Source: Dysidea avara (taxonomy: Eukaryota > Porifera > Demospongiae > Dictyoceratida > Dysideidae). Taken from it: a stretch of 64,000 bases of DNA. A program made the translations under genes and the position numbers. The stretch lies in contig NC_089281.1 of assembly GCF_963678975.1 (NCBI RefSeq), forward strand, positions 26,330,765-26,394,764, read 5' to 3'. The notes below the pieces were generated by a model. That model did not search any database. It was not told the DNA's origin and saw only the letters and a list, made by a program, of their open reading frames with translations. Below, piece by piece: positions 12,301 through 23,150 of this stretch (positions are counted from its first letter, which is position 1; each line of letters opens with the position of its first letter).

Positions 12301-15300
12301 TTTGAGCAAAATCGCTTCAAGCATTCCTAAGATATGTGACTTCAAAAATTGGCTTAGTTTCTTTGTTTTTGTTCATCTTTTTGACTTACAAAAACTGCCA
12401 TAAAACGCGAACACCATATCCGATTGCCTTGAAATATGGCACACATAAGGGGGATATAAAGGTGCATCTTATTTGGCTGGAATACGATAAACAGGCAAAG
12501 AGTTATTAGCGATTATTCACAAAAAATAACACCAATATTGTTGTCACGCCTACAGGGTAAACTGCTTATGGGAAGAAGCTGAAAATCAGTGGGTGAATAG
12601 GTTAACTATTGAACCTCAAACCTTTTGTGGTTTGAAAGAAATCGAGTTAAAAACCACGAAGATACAACAAAAAGACTAACAGTGTGTAACAATTATGCAA
12701 TTGAGATTAGCTAATAAAAAATGACTACTTGCCATGCCTACCAGATAAACCACTTGGAGTAATGCTTTGAAAATTGCTGTACGGATGGAGTAATTATCTT
12801 AGAAAGGCTCTTCAGTGGTGTAGAAGAATCAGACTTAAAGCCACAGAATTATAACACGAAATCCAACTTTGTGTAGCGAGATCGAGATACTCTAATAGAG
12901 CAGTCATCCTAATAGAGCAGTCACCCTGAAGAGAGATCAGCTACAAACAAATCACCCAGTAGAAATATATGCTGGAAACAAATCACCATGTAGAGAGATC
13001 GGTTAGGAACAAGTCACCCAGTAGAGAGTTCAGCTAGAAACAAGTCACCCTGTAGAGAGATCAGCTACAAACAAATCACTTTGTAGAAAGATCAGCTGGA
13101 AACAAGTCGCCCTGTAGAGATATCAGCTAGAAACAGGTCACCCTGAAAGGAGTTCAGCTACAAACAATGAGAGTTTCAACTACAATTCAGTTATGTAAGA
13201 AGTCACCTTATTACCTATGTGATAATCATTCAGTGTTAAATATACAAAATTTTAATCAGACAAAAAGGTATACACACAATTGCTTTTTTTGTTCCACAAT
13301 TCCTGCAGTGAAGAAAAACAAAACAAGTTAAAAGGAAGCACCAAAGCCAGTTTATGGCTGGCTTTGTGGCTTGCAAAACAGTGATATCTAAACCAAAACA
13401 GCCAAGCTGTAAAAAAAGAGTGTGGCCCCCAAAACGGCTATGGTGAAAAAAGATGTGAAATCCAAGGTGGCAGCCAAGAAATGGCTGTGATGGTAGGTTA
13501 ATGGCAAAAAATTTAATAATGACAATTCAGGTGAATTTGGTGCCGAATCCTTGTGAAACTCGTTATTAAAAATTTTGCCATTAACCTACTCAGCCATTTC
13601 TTGGCCACCACCTTGGATTTCACATCTTTTTTCACCCGGGGGCCACACTCTTTTTTTACAGCTTGGCTGTTTTGGTTTAGATAGTAATATCATAACTGAA
13701 ACTAAAACTCTTAAAATGTAACATCTAAAAATGTATTGAAGATGGCAACTAAAACTAACTAAAACTGTAAAAAATTAGCATCTAAAACATATTGAAGATG
13801 ATAACTAAAAGTCAAGTGCATTACTAAAACAACACTAGTTAAAATTTCAGAAGGGGTTTCCTGAACCCCTGGAAACCCCCTTAATTACACCCCTGTACAC
13901 CAAACACTCATGTTTTGTTTTTCAGTGGCTTGGGAAAATTTTCCCATCCTAATAAAACAGGCTGACTACGCAAAATCTGCTTGAGAAGAAACCTAGGCTG
14001 AGCCTCATTTTAAGCTTAATATATTATACATGTAACATGTGATAGAACAAACACAGAGAACAGATGGGAACAAGACAGGGCAGCTACGGTGTAAATAAGA
14101 AGCTTATTGATTCCTCAAAAACAGATTAGGGGAGAACAAAGGTAGCTATGTATTGAAAATCTTAACATACTCTAATAGAGCATTCGGATGTATTCACATG
14201 TCTTAACTACTCTAATAGAACATTGATAACGGAACACAAAAAATAATATAAATGTGCAGCTAAATCTTGAATTTTTCGTTTAAATTGGAGAAAAGTTGGA
14301 TATGTATTTGGATGACTATATGGTCAATGCCTGACCAGCCATAACCCATAATAGTTGCTTAAAGGTTACCAAGCATCTATTGAAAATAGTTTATAAAATC
14401 ATAAATCTAGAAGAATTTTAATGTACATCACCTGGGGGCTGTACCCCCCAGATCCCTGCACCTATAACTAATTATCAAGTCTGGAACCACCTTGGGATAA
14501 TCCTGGATACTGTGCTGTAAAGTAGTGCTCTGCGATATATCGGTAATACCGTTTATCGTGATAAATTATCATAACCGATTATCATACCGCAACAGCCTTT
14601 GATAACCGATATATCGAAATACCGGTATATTGATAAATACCGCTATAGGATTGTTTTTAATCCAGCCTTTTGTGTTTAATTATCCAATTTGTTGATGGTT
14701 TAGCAGACACGCCTTGAACAAAAACTTGAGGTTGTCACATTACAATACATGCCTACTTGTACTGAACTATATTTTTTTGGGGTTTTTGGGACGATACCGC
14801 TTGATACTAGCCTAAGAAATGATGCAATAGTTACAATAGCAAACTAACTATATACCGATATACCGCGATATTTTCCTGTTACTAATACCGTGTATTCAAA
14901 TTTCAATACCGCCGAGCTCTACCGTAAAGCCTTATAAATAAATAAATAAAATAAAAACTCCTGATGTATATATAATTTCTTGCTCCCTGTTGTACGTCAC
15001 CTTGTCAGGTATCCTTGTGTGTCACTATGCTGCTACAAGGAGTTGGTTATCGGTGCTTATGGTAGCGGTCACATCAGGATGTTTGATGTACAGAGTGGTC
15101 AACTGAAGGTGGAGGTGTGTGCACATGCTCAATGGATCAATGCACTACACTTGGCACCCACAACAGGACTGGTGAGTTACGACAACAAACTGTGACACTA
15201 TGGTGTGTTACAGGTATTGTCAGTGTCTGAAGACAGCACATGTTCTGTGTGGAAGATTGATGATGATAACCAGGTGTGTTACCATGGTAATGATGGGATA

Positions 15301-15453
15301 CTAACCATCCTGTTTTAACAGGTTACACTGGTATTCTCAGCATCTATCACTAACATACAGCTACACGGTGGCCAGTTTTGTGACAAGTATGGCAACAAGT
15401 TCATTGTTAGTGGATATGAGGAAACACAAATATTTTGTTACACAAAACACTAA
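389..15453 (+). CDS. WDR54: WDR54-like WD-repeat protein, 3' part, split by a 14.3 kb intron
   Basis: Exons read: about 389-454, 511-736, 15009-15171, 15214-15273, 15322-15453 (TAA at 15451). The exon ending at 736 (phase 2, donor GTGTGT) joins 15009 in frame across 14,272 nt, giving a Leu-Lys-Tyr-Pro-Cys segment that fits the family. Family-like stretches include RGITCLHDTVFVGTSGGKVL, GAYGSGHIRMFDVQSG, AHAQWINALHLAP, SVSEDSTCSVWK and the C-terminal GYEETQIF. WDR54 is a beta-propeller scaffold; in mammals it has been linked to EGF-receptor signalling. Start and upstream exons are not resolved: an ATG lies at 389, but the family has more N-terminal sequence, and a possible upstream exon near 313-355 could not be phased. 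Identity rests on remembered family sequence. Confidence 0.8.
4256..4650. mobile_element. 395-bp MITE-like insertion inside the hAT transposase
   Basis: The ends are inverted repeats: AGCCGGTACCGGTT at 4256 and AACCGGTACCGGCT ending at 4650. Similarity continues inward for about 40 bp (CGGCTATTTTGCCGGCA against CGGCTATTGTGCCAGCA on the complement). It separates the middle and C-terminal parts of the transposase and contains no open frame of its own. The target duplication is unclear in AT-rich flanks. Confidence 0.7.
4382..4453 (-). other. Degenerate tRNA-like sequence inside the MITE
   Basis: On the minus strand a perfect B-box-like palindrome GGGTTCGAACCC (4391-4402) follows about 40 nt after a D-arm-like GGTGGTATAATCGTTA. 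The acceptor ends do not pair and the T-stem has a mismatch, so this is not a functional tRNA. A tRNA-derived promoter relic or SINE head is the likely source. Confidence 0.35.
5319..5424. repeat. Foldback (hairpin) element
   Basis: Near-perfect inverted repeat of two arms of about 50 nt around a short loop. The left arm starts TTATACCACGGCTGC and continues GGGATTTTGCTGA; the right arm ends as the complement (GCAGCCGTGGTATAA). It lies just downstream of the hAT insertion. Confidence 0.75.
6960..8855 (+). pseudogene. Ty3/Gypsy pol fragment: reverse transcriptase and RNase H
   Basis: RT signatures: SPWASPIVLVSKPDGS, DLATGYWQV, FRLCNAPATFQRLM and the catalytic VYFDDIL (about 7729-7749; Phe replaces the usual Val or Ile). 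RNase H follows: ETDASGTGLGAVLS near 8180, ELEALAVVWAV and TDHEALLSLL near 8370. The connection region reads HYRPGKLNQSADSLSR near 8450. Frame changes occur near 7150, 7350 and 8415. The fragment ends just before the integrase. Downstream sequence switches to gag-protease of an element in the opposite orientation. Confidence 0.92.
8860..10936 (-). pseudogene. Gypsy gag-protease fragment, opposite orientation to pol
   Basis: Read on the minus strand from 10936 down: an N-terminal coiled coil (10680-10500, rich in Gln, Leu and Glu), a Ser/Thr-rich stretch, then a Gag core with YDG, FEEWLEQFELV near 9900-9960 and a capsid-like segment SVEEYAQDLNRLYQ near 9680. A second coiled coil covers 9240-9050, and the aspartic protease motif VLVDTGSP lies near 9030-9000. 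Frames change several times, and a run of 15 C at 9271-9285 lies in the coding part. No functional product is expected. Confidence 0.8.
10937..11110 (-). other. Gypsy primer-binding site and partial LTR
   Basis: On the minus strand a sequence ending CCCACTACA (like an LTR 3' end) is followed immediately by TTTGGGGGCTTGTCC at 10951-10937. This resembles, with one mismatch, a primer site complementary to the 3' end of tRNA-Pro. The gag frame begins downstream of it. The outer LTR boundary, somewhere near 11110, was not determined and no second LTR copy was seen. Confidence 0.45.
11135..11600 (+). repeat. Dispersed repeat family A, copy 1
   Basis: Begins near GTTGAACCTACGCATACCGC and includes CATTGTACGTACTGCAG, TGCCAAAAGGCACC and, near the end, CATCAGTCAGTCAGTAG. 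Similar copies lie at about 46010-46510 (-), 49395-50475 (+, with internal insertions) and 60470-60860 (+, partial). No protein recognised. Origin unknown; it could be a non-autonomous DNA element. Confidence 0.7.
12040..13180 (+). repeat. Dispersed repeat family B, with internal minisatellite (forward copy)
   Basis: 12040-12880 is a unique-looking body including CCAAGAAGCCAGCGCG near 12150. 12887-13180 is a degenerate tandem array with a unit of about 35-40 nt, core TAGAGAGATCAGCTACAAAC then AAGTCACCCTG, preceded by two ATACTCTAATAGAGCAGTC-type motifs. The same order, in reverse complement, is found at 23630-24830, and a fragment lies at 25480-25610. Confidence 0.7.
13390..13680. repeat. Foldback element with arms of about 125 bp
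   Basis: The left arm runs from CCAAAACAGCCAAGCTGT near 13390 through ATGTGAAATCCAAGGTGG to GGTTAATGGCAAAAA. The right arm (13555-13680) is its complement and ends in ACAGCTTGGCTGTTTTGG. A related single arm lies near 23630-23700, next to the reverse copy of family B. Confidence 0.8.
14523..14921. mobile_element. hAT-type MITE, 399 bp
   Basis: Ends TAGTGCTCTGCGATAT and the complement of TAGAGCTCGGCGGTAT. The 8-bp flanks are CTGTAAAG (14515-14522) and CCGTAAAG (14922-14929), a target duplication with one mismatch. The interior is rich in TATCGGTAATACCG-type palindromes and has no open frame. A truncated relative begins at 32917. It sits about 90 nt upstream of the WDR54 exon at 15009. Confidence 0.8.
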
Positions 15454-16094
15454 CTCACAAACAACCCGATCACTTATTATGTATAATGTATCAAGAGTTA
15501 GTGTGTGTGAGGAGGGAGGGGGGGGGGGCTTATTAACTCTTGATTGTATGTGTAGAAAGTCACCTGTCAATCTGACATGTTCAAGGCAGATCAATGAGAA
15601 GCCCTTCTTCAGCCATCGATGATGATGCTACAAAACCATACCATAGACAAAAGCGTGTGTAGCCTTGTACATGGGGTATTAAAGGATCTATGCTTTGTGC
15701 ATACCTACGAACTTCAACACACTTTTCCCCAAAGTCCATAAGTGGGCGTGGCTCACGGAAGAAGCAGGCCTGCCACAGGAGGCTATAATCTATGCTATGA
15801 TGCATTGTCAAACTGCTGGATCTATGAATAAGGTTTCACACCGCCCGGATATTCTATACAGTAAACTGGGACAAAATGTTACCCGACCCTCCAACCCTGG
15901 TGAATTTTTTAATTTGTTTTTGGAACCACTTCTGACTGACGATATCAATATGGCATACAAAAATAACTGAGGTAGCTAGTATGCATAGTGGTGGTTTGTG
16001 CCACGCATACATGATGTAGAGTCATAAATAATATATGGGAGAGTGATGTGATCGACTATATAGCTCAGTCCGGGGGTACCCTACCACCTCCAGT

Positions 16095-16128
<34 letters not shown>

Positions 16129-16511
16129 AGCTAGCTAGCTAGCTACGAAAAAAAAGTTGGCGATCTCGATCTTGAAATCTTTACTAAAAATCTCTGGCTG
16201 AATTGAAATCTGAAATCCTTAAAATTTTCAGATTCATTCACACTGATATTAAACAATAATCTGGTCTTGAAATCTTCACCAGAATCTTGAAATGTTGGCC
16301 ATTCTTAGGTAAAATCTCAAGATTTCAAAATCTCGTTGGCAATTTTGCTTGGTTTCGGACCTCTTGAACCATGCAAGCATATTTCTGATCTGCAGAAAAT
16401 GCAAAATGATAATACGCACACATACAATCTAGACATGCTTAGCACAGGACAATGTTTGTCACTAAACTTTTCTTGTAATATAGCTAGCATGAGCAATGTT
16501 AAGCTTTCTAA
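15454..16511. other. Intergenic region downstream of WDR54
   Basis: No gene recognised. An open frame at 15695-15970 (+) lacks family features or splice support. Simple sequence is present: a G-rich run near 15517, (GT)15 at 16097-16126 followed by (TAGC)4, and AATCTTGAAAT-type degenerate repeats at 16160-16335. Confidence 0.5.
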
Positions 16512-17277
16512 TCAGTTGCTCTCATAGATATCCACTATGATGTAACTAAAAGTGTAATTCTCACTGTGGTGTTCCCTGTAAATCTCTAAGTATAATCCTC
16601 GACTCAGACTTAAGCCGCTACTAAATGATACTAGAGATATCACTCCACTATCTACAGAATGGTAGCAGGAACCCCAATGTTCAGAAGGCTTTAAAATATT
16701 GTAAACTGTTCTGGAAGTCAGTGTTTCTGAAGTATGGTCAGCACCTCCAAATGTCTTTCTGCTAATCAGTGTAGAACCAGTTAAGCCTTCTATTCCTTGA
16801 CAGCGGACAGCTTCTTCTCACATCTCAAAGCCAATACCTCTGCTTCTATCATGACCAGTAGATAATATGAACTTGGGATCACTGTCACTTGCTCTTATAG
16901 CACTGTCCAAGCCTACTGTTATTTTTACAGTAGCCTCTTCACCATTGCGGAACACTCCCCAAGGTATGAGTGGTAGTTTGAAAAGTCGTCCATAGTCTTG
17001 GCTTCCACTAGAAAAGGTAAGTGCAGTGCTTGTCGTAGTTGATGCGGGCAATTCAAAGAACTCTGCATTAGAACGGTATCTAAGAGTGTATGGGGTATAC
17101 ACTCGATAAAATGGTACAAATGCACTTCTTGTTTCAGTTGCTTTTATCACCTAGAGCAAATCATGTATATGTATAAATGAATATTGAAACTAGCTATATA
17201 GTCAAGTAACTATACTTACCATGCAGTCAACTGCATGCAACAAAGAAGCACAACAATATCCCTGTCACTACCAACAT
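16512..17277 (-). CDS. Candidate small secreted protein, unknown family
   Basis: The proposed start, ATG at 17277, opens MLVVTGILLCFFVAC, a plausible signal peptide. The main exon (about 17140 or 17150 down to 16822) encodes FVPFYRVYTPYTLRYRSN, RLFKLPLIPWGVFRNGEEA and HDRSRGIGFE. An in-frame TGA follows, but ATG-TGA can be read as AT|GTGAGA, a donor, with an acceptor TTAG at 16762. Removing this 60-nt intron keeps the frame, and coding-like sequence (FGGADHTSETL, SRGLYLEIYREHHSENYTF) continues to a stop at 16512. The junction between signal exon and main exon is uncertain (possible A|GTTGAC to AAAAG|CA). About 200 residues. I do not recognise the family; the signal peptide suggests an extracellular role. 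Confidence 0.5.
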
Positions 17278-20200
17278 GGCAGCTAGCTCAGTATGATCAC
17301 AACAAACACTGCAAGACTAATTGCATTACATGCAGATGTGGTTGCTTAAATATGTGACCATCTAGCTACTCCTCTCACTTCAGATTAGTCAAAACAACAA
17401 CAACAGGGTCATTGTGGTTATCCTGGAGTGATAGTTACCTGTCTTGTTCTAGGACTATTCTTCTGTGTATGGAATACATGTTGAATATAGCCTGCATGTA
17501 TATCTAAGTCAGTGTATGTGTGCAATCACTCTAGTAGTATACAATTAATATGCAAGGTGACATAACTGTCATAAATATTGTATTTATATAGGTGTTCAGC
17601 AAATTGTCATCATTTTGTATACTATTATCTACAATGCATTCCGGGAGCTATTTTACTCATGAAATTCACAACAATTTAACAATCACGGGGTGTAAAATTT
17701 GAAAATCTTTGAATTACATCTGCTATTGAAGGACTAGCTAGCTGGAAGGCAAATTCAACAATTACATGCAGCACTGTACATTAGGCGGTTTGTACATTCT
17801 CCTACAAAAATTGACCAGAAAATACATTAATGAGGTAGCATAATGGCCACTTTATCTCTCAGTAATTGATAGTCAGGGTGCACATTCAGATGCAAATTTA
17901 ATTCTATGGTAAAAATATATATCTGGTAGCATTGTTCTCAGGCTTTTGATGCAGTATGCATATACACATAGCAACAGTGATAAGATACACATAGCAACAG
18001 TGATAAGATACACATAGCAACAGTGATAAGATACACATAGCAACAGTATGTTACAGAAAGTAGGGATCATTGAAATAAAATGTTAGAAAACAAGGGAGAC
18101 CATCTATAACTGTACATATCATACTAGTGGACATTCAATCTCTAATTCAGTCATGCATGACTATAGACTAAAGTAGGGATTGAAACTAGGTTAGGTAATC
18201 TTAAGGCTGCAGCACATGTTGTTGTAGACCTTCAGTGCTGGTCACTGTAAAGTGTTAATAATAATAATAAATGCCAACTATAGTATATATCTTCAGGAGT
18301 AGGCAACTTCCCTTGTCTTACGAACTGCATTTTTCTACGATCACCTGATTAACATTCTTAATTAGCTAATGTTTTCTTGTGCTTGTAATCCTATATAATT
18401 ATAAAACATTTACTGACACAATTGTGCGTGCTACATGGATGCATGCACATCCATATTGTCTTCAATGAAAATAAATGCACTAAATGCATCACAGTATGAG
18501 CTATAATAAGGTTGAATACAGATTCTGAGAGTTTGGACAAATATCATTTGTATTGATCACAACTACAAAAACAGGATGATGTGGTTTTAGGTACATGCAT
18601 ACCTGTGGTGCATATAGTTGTTGATCACATGATAAAACAAGGAATCATGCAAGTCACAGTAACAAGGTACAGATGTTTCTTGAATGAATATGACATGCAG
18701 TATTTATATCTATACACACTGAAGTGAAACAGTTCAGCTTTGATTTCTTCTTTGCCAGGCATATAGTTCCTTCTTCTTCTTACTATATATAGTCTTGACT
18801 CCAGCACATTTGCTTTATGTATAGCCCATGCATTGGGATTAGTAGCTACAGACAAGGCCAAGCCGGATTTAGTGTAACAATCATTATGGGTACTAAATTG
18901 CACTGTAAGGATTAGATACATTAAACAAAATATATGTCCATACCAAAATTAAAGCCGGCATGTATATGTGTCCACCCACAGCTAACTGTATGGATAGAGA
19001 GTCATTCAGTCTCTGCTGTTCAACAATCAACTCAATATAGTATGTTTACATACAAATAGTCACATGGCAATAAACAAAGTGTATCTGCAACAACTGCATA
19101 GGCCACAGGTATGTGTGTGTAAGGATATACATTCTCACAAAACATTGTTATATGCCACACTTATGTTCACCACCGTATGCTGTTTGTCAAGATTCCATCC
19201 TCATTGTTTACAACTTACAATATGAGGGTTTGTCCTATTGGTCACTTTGGTTTGAATAAACAATTCCTCCTTACCATATCTTGGTTGCATGCATGTACAC
19301 GTGGTGAGAGTAATGCCTTTAGATACAGCTGTTATACAAACATTCTAGAATTAATATATAAACTACAAGTCAAAGAAAACAAGTTGATGTTGTGCTACTT
19401 TTAAAAGCCAAGTGCTATGCAATACTCATTATACCTTGAAACTGTTCCCCAGCATCTTCATACACAATAGAAATTTAACATTTAAAAGCTGTTACACTAG
19501 CTACTTCTAAAGGCTTCAATTTATTTCTAAAGGTGGTAAAATTAAAGGTGTAACATTGTTGGAGAGTGACTGTTGCTATGAAAAATTTCTACTATACTGA
19601 ACATATTCCAGAGTGGAATCCGGCCCCTTTTAAAACTATGGATCTGTATAATGGTGATTCAAATTACTCACATTAAAGGGTTGTATAATTACGTATCTAG
19701 AAGACACAAGCAGATTTTTTCTTTGCTAAACCAGCAAAAACAAACTTTGCAATACCATGCATGCCGAGAAGCAGGAAGAATTACGCAGTCTTGCATATTA
19801 CAAAAAATGAAACAGGGATCAGCAATATACATGAAATTCAATATACAGTAGTTCAATCTTCTGTAGGAATCTTATTCCTATGGTTCAAACAATATTGTAA
19901 CAAATTTTTATCTAATCCCAAAGTATAAGAATGGAAAAGTCCAGATTACTGGTAATTACGTAACCCTTTGCAGCAATCATACATACCTTGTATAGGTTGC
20001 ATTGAAGAATGCAAAGAGCACTAAGGTTTTCAGTCATGCCTGTGCTGCGGTTTATAGATGTTTATTGGTATATAGCTGAGAAACAGAAACCAAATCTTAT
20101 CAATCTAGACAGAAGACAAAGAAAGGCATGATAGTAATGGCTAATGCATGTGGTATAGTGTGCTTGAGTGTTTTGTAATGGGTTTCAAAAACAAGCCATT

Positions 20201-21822
20201 AGAACTGAAACAGTGGAAAGTCAACAGACAGGGTAATAAATGTGCCGTGTTCTCTTCTCAAGACACAATTTCTTGACTCTATATATGGAGCCATTATTTC
20301 AGACAATTTTATTGCATCATAGCAGTAGCAGAGCACTCTCTCAGTATAGAAATTCAATCCAATTACTCCTGTGAGAAAGCATTACACGGACTGTAATTTA
20401 TACAGTTGGCTATAACAACAACAAGTCCACCAATGTACAGATCATAGGCATACAGCTACTTGAAGGAGCTGCAGACTGTGGTATTTATTGGGTAGGTAAG
20501 AAAAATCCTTATTGTATGTAGCCAATAGAGTCAGTTATATAATGTCATGTCTGGAAAATGAAATTTCCAGTGCTTAGGAAAAGAAGACTGACAAGCAGCA
20601 CTAATATTTTCAGTGTGTCTTAAATCAGATGATGAGTTTTGTAAACACTGCATGCCAAGAATGGTTTCACCAAGTAGCTAGCTATAATTATCTCCAAAGT
20701 TAAAGAAGTAGGATTGGTTCTGTAAACATTGGAGACACTGCATGCATAGTAGTTCCCAAGCATTATATTTTGCTACAGTTACATATAGTGATCATATATG
20801 TGGAGACTTTGACCTAGTTAATTACGTATAGTCATCTCTGTATTTGTAGTGTGTGATGACAGCAAGAATACAATCATGACACAAAATTAATATTTTCTTG
20901 CACAAAAATTTAATGTTGTTGGTGTATGTATAAGTTCCAATTCCATGCAGCCCATTGCACTGCTGCATGAAACTTGTTTCATATGTTGACCCAGAGTAGT
21001 TGTCCATACATTAGACTTCTACTGAGTCCACTTGACTATCTGAAATTTACGCTATTGCAGAAGTTGTTTTGTGTTTTGCATGTACATAGTAGAGCAGCCA
21101 TATCACTTTTACATAATTATGACACTATTATATATAATGTCTCCAGTTAGTTACTACACATGACACTAGTATAGCATACAAACAAGGAAATATTATTTTA
21201 CTCTTGGTATTAAATTGTCAGCATATGGGAACTTTACTTCATTCAGACCTCTGCATCTGCAGCACACATGCATACAATAAAACAGTGGTAGGGATCACAA
21301 TGACTATAATAAACCAGTCTCAATCACAGATGGCCTGTAGAAACATAGCCGGTTTATATACATTGAAAAAAACACTACATTGAGTATACATAACTAATAA
21401 TATTATAATTATATAAACACATTGTTACTATTTTACTTTACCCATCAAAGAGGCTATGCAACAATTATGGAATTCAAGGTGACCTACAAGCATGCATATA
21501 TGATCAGAGACTTAAAATTCTTGTATGGTTGGGCATGGCATTCTGAAGAGATTAGCTTTACCTCGTTTTATCACAGATTCCACAGGATTCAGTGCTGGCT
21601 CCTTAGCTTTCCATATTACAAATACCATCATCAAATTACATCAATTTACATGCAGACAATACTCTATTGTATCTGTCCCCAATCTGATGTTAAGCTCTTA
21701 CAACAGGTATGGCAGAGATGCCTTTTAACTTCATGAATGTGAACGCTTATGCATTATTATTTACCACTACTGTGAAACTTTGCTCAGCGAAGGTTATACA
21801 CAGATGTACAATACAACAAGAT
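17278..21822. other. Gene-poor AT-rich region
   Basis: No gene supported; open frames here are short and featureless. A 23-bp tandem repeat is listed separately. 18055-18345 looks like a decayed foldback: a left part with TAGGGATCATTG and ACAAGGGAGACC, and a right part with TTCCCTTGTC and CTACGATCACC, resembling the better preserved hairpin at 49176-49334. Confidence 0.5.
17964..18047. repeat. 23-bp tandem repeat, about 3.7 copies
   Basis: Unit ACACATAGCAACAGTGATAA plus GAT. Copies start at 17964, 17987 and 18010, with a partial copy at 18033, and are identical where they overlap. Identical copies with no spacers mean an ordinary tandem repeat. Confidence 0.95.
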
Positions 21823-22440
21823 CATACAATTATTGTGCTATCAAAGTAATTATCTAAGTCATACTTAAAATTATCTAATGAGTTGCAGTCAATCACGGCG
21901 CTAGGTAAACTGTTCCGTGTGGGGATTGTGTTTGGGATGAAAGAATATTTGAAAGGGTTTTTTTCTACAGAACAGCTGAATCAGTTTGCAGTGGTGATGG
22001 TAACTTGTTGATGTTATTGTTGATGGTAAAGTATATCGATGGTATGGAATTTCTGCAAATTTGTTAAACATTTTATAAAACATATGTAACCGAGCTTTCA
22101 TTTGACAGACTTCTAGTGGCTCCCAGGAGAGATTTTGCAGTAAGGATGTGACACTGTGAGTGGGATCATAAATATTACAAACATATTGAGCAGCACTTCA
22201 TTGGACTTTCTCAATATTGTCTATAAGATATTGTTGCCAAGGCAACCAGACTGTACAGGCGTGCTCAAGTTTGGGTCTAACTTGTGCTTTGTATGCTAGT
22301 TCTTTTGTGTTAGCTGATGAAACTTTGATGTTCCTTCATAGCAGTCCTAGCATGCTATTTGCATTTGCTATTTTCTCATTAACATGTCTGTCCCATTTAA
22401 GGTTTGACTGAAGTGTGACCCCAAGATATTACAGTTGTTT
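21823..22440 (-). pseudogene. LINE reverse-transcriptase C-terminal fragment
   Basis: Minus-strand reading from 22440: GVTLQSNLKWDRHVNEKIAK, then SMLGLL, KELAYKAQVRPKLEHACTVW, IEKVQRSAAQYV and SVTSLLQNLSWEPL. These are typical of the end of non-LTR (Jockey/CR1-like) reverse transcriptases. A frame change near 21945 moves the end (IPTRNSLPSAVIDC) to another frame, stopping near 21823. 5'-truncated, as usual for LINEs. Confidence 0.8.
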
Positions 22441-22919
22441 ATACATGGCAATAGAGTATCATAAAATGAGTAGTTATTGGGAAGGTATATTGTGTTTGGG
22501 AGGGGGAGAAATGTATGCAGCATTCAGCAATTGAGTTGATGTCCTGTTGTAATAAGTCAGCATCATCTATAGTGGATATTTGTTTGTAGATAATGCAGTT
22601 ATCCACAATAGCTACTGCTATTACTTATGTAATCTGGTAAGTCATTTACGTAAACAAGGAAAAGTAGAGGCCCCCAAAAAATTACAAACAAGATGCATTC
22701 CCCATAATAACTCCAGAATGAGCATATTAATAGTATTACTAGCAAGAAATTCCGTATATGAAGTTTTCTTCAGTGTAATTTGAAGAAGTACCCAACAGGT
22801 TAAAAGTGTGTGCTACACTGCATGCACATGACCAATTCTTGAGTGTGCAGCCACTGTTTAGTCTATATACTGTATTATCAACACAACATTGATAAATTAA
22901 TCACCATGCCAGATTTAAA

Positions 22920-23150
22920 AATTTGGCAGAGGTGATAGTATGACAGAAATGCTGAGGACCTTGAGATGGCATACCTTACAAAAGAGGAGATACATCATTT
23001 TATTCAATGTGAATACTGTTTTATACCATCCTACCCACATACAAGTTTCGCTTTCAACAATTGCAAGCAAGAGTCAACATTTTCTTTCGGTGATTATCAA
23101 GATTTGGAATTTGTTGCCAGACTCAGACATAAGTACTAGAAGATTTTAAA
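22920..23150 (+). pseudogene. Second LINE C-terminal fragment, opposite orientation
   Basis: TEMLRTLRWHTLQKRRYI, then KSQHFLSVIIKIWNLLPDSD. This corresponds to the 'ML..L.W..L..RR' and 'WN.LP' regions at the end of the same general LINE class as the fragment at 21823-22440, but on the plus strand. Confidence 0.6.

Larger units (their letters stand above)
6614..13837. repeat. Pair of inverted ends that may bound a 7.2 kb composite element
   Basis: TAGTGTTGTTTTAGTAA begins at 6614 and its inverted copy, with one internal difference, ends at 13837. Both are followed inward by runs of the ACTAAAACTAAAA type (6630-6850 and 13690-13815). Flanks share only GTTA, so a target duplication is not secure. 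The interval holds the Gypsy fragments, a family-A repeat, the large repeat and a foldback. It could be one element enlarged by insertions or two copies of one terminal sequence. Confidence 0.45.

Noticed and set aside
15581..15970. Overlapping open frames on both strands downstream of WDR54
   Set aside because: No family resemblance and no splice-site support.
16818..16823. In-frame TGA read as selenocysteine or stop readthrough
   Set aside because: A 60-nt phase-neutral intron with GTGAGA/TTAG signals explains it more simply, and no SECIS was looked for or seen.
17964..18047. Regular 23-bp repeats suggesting a CRISPR-like array
   Set aside because: Repeats are head-to-tail without unique spacers, and the DNA is animal; ordinary tandem repeat.
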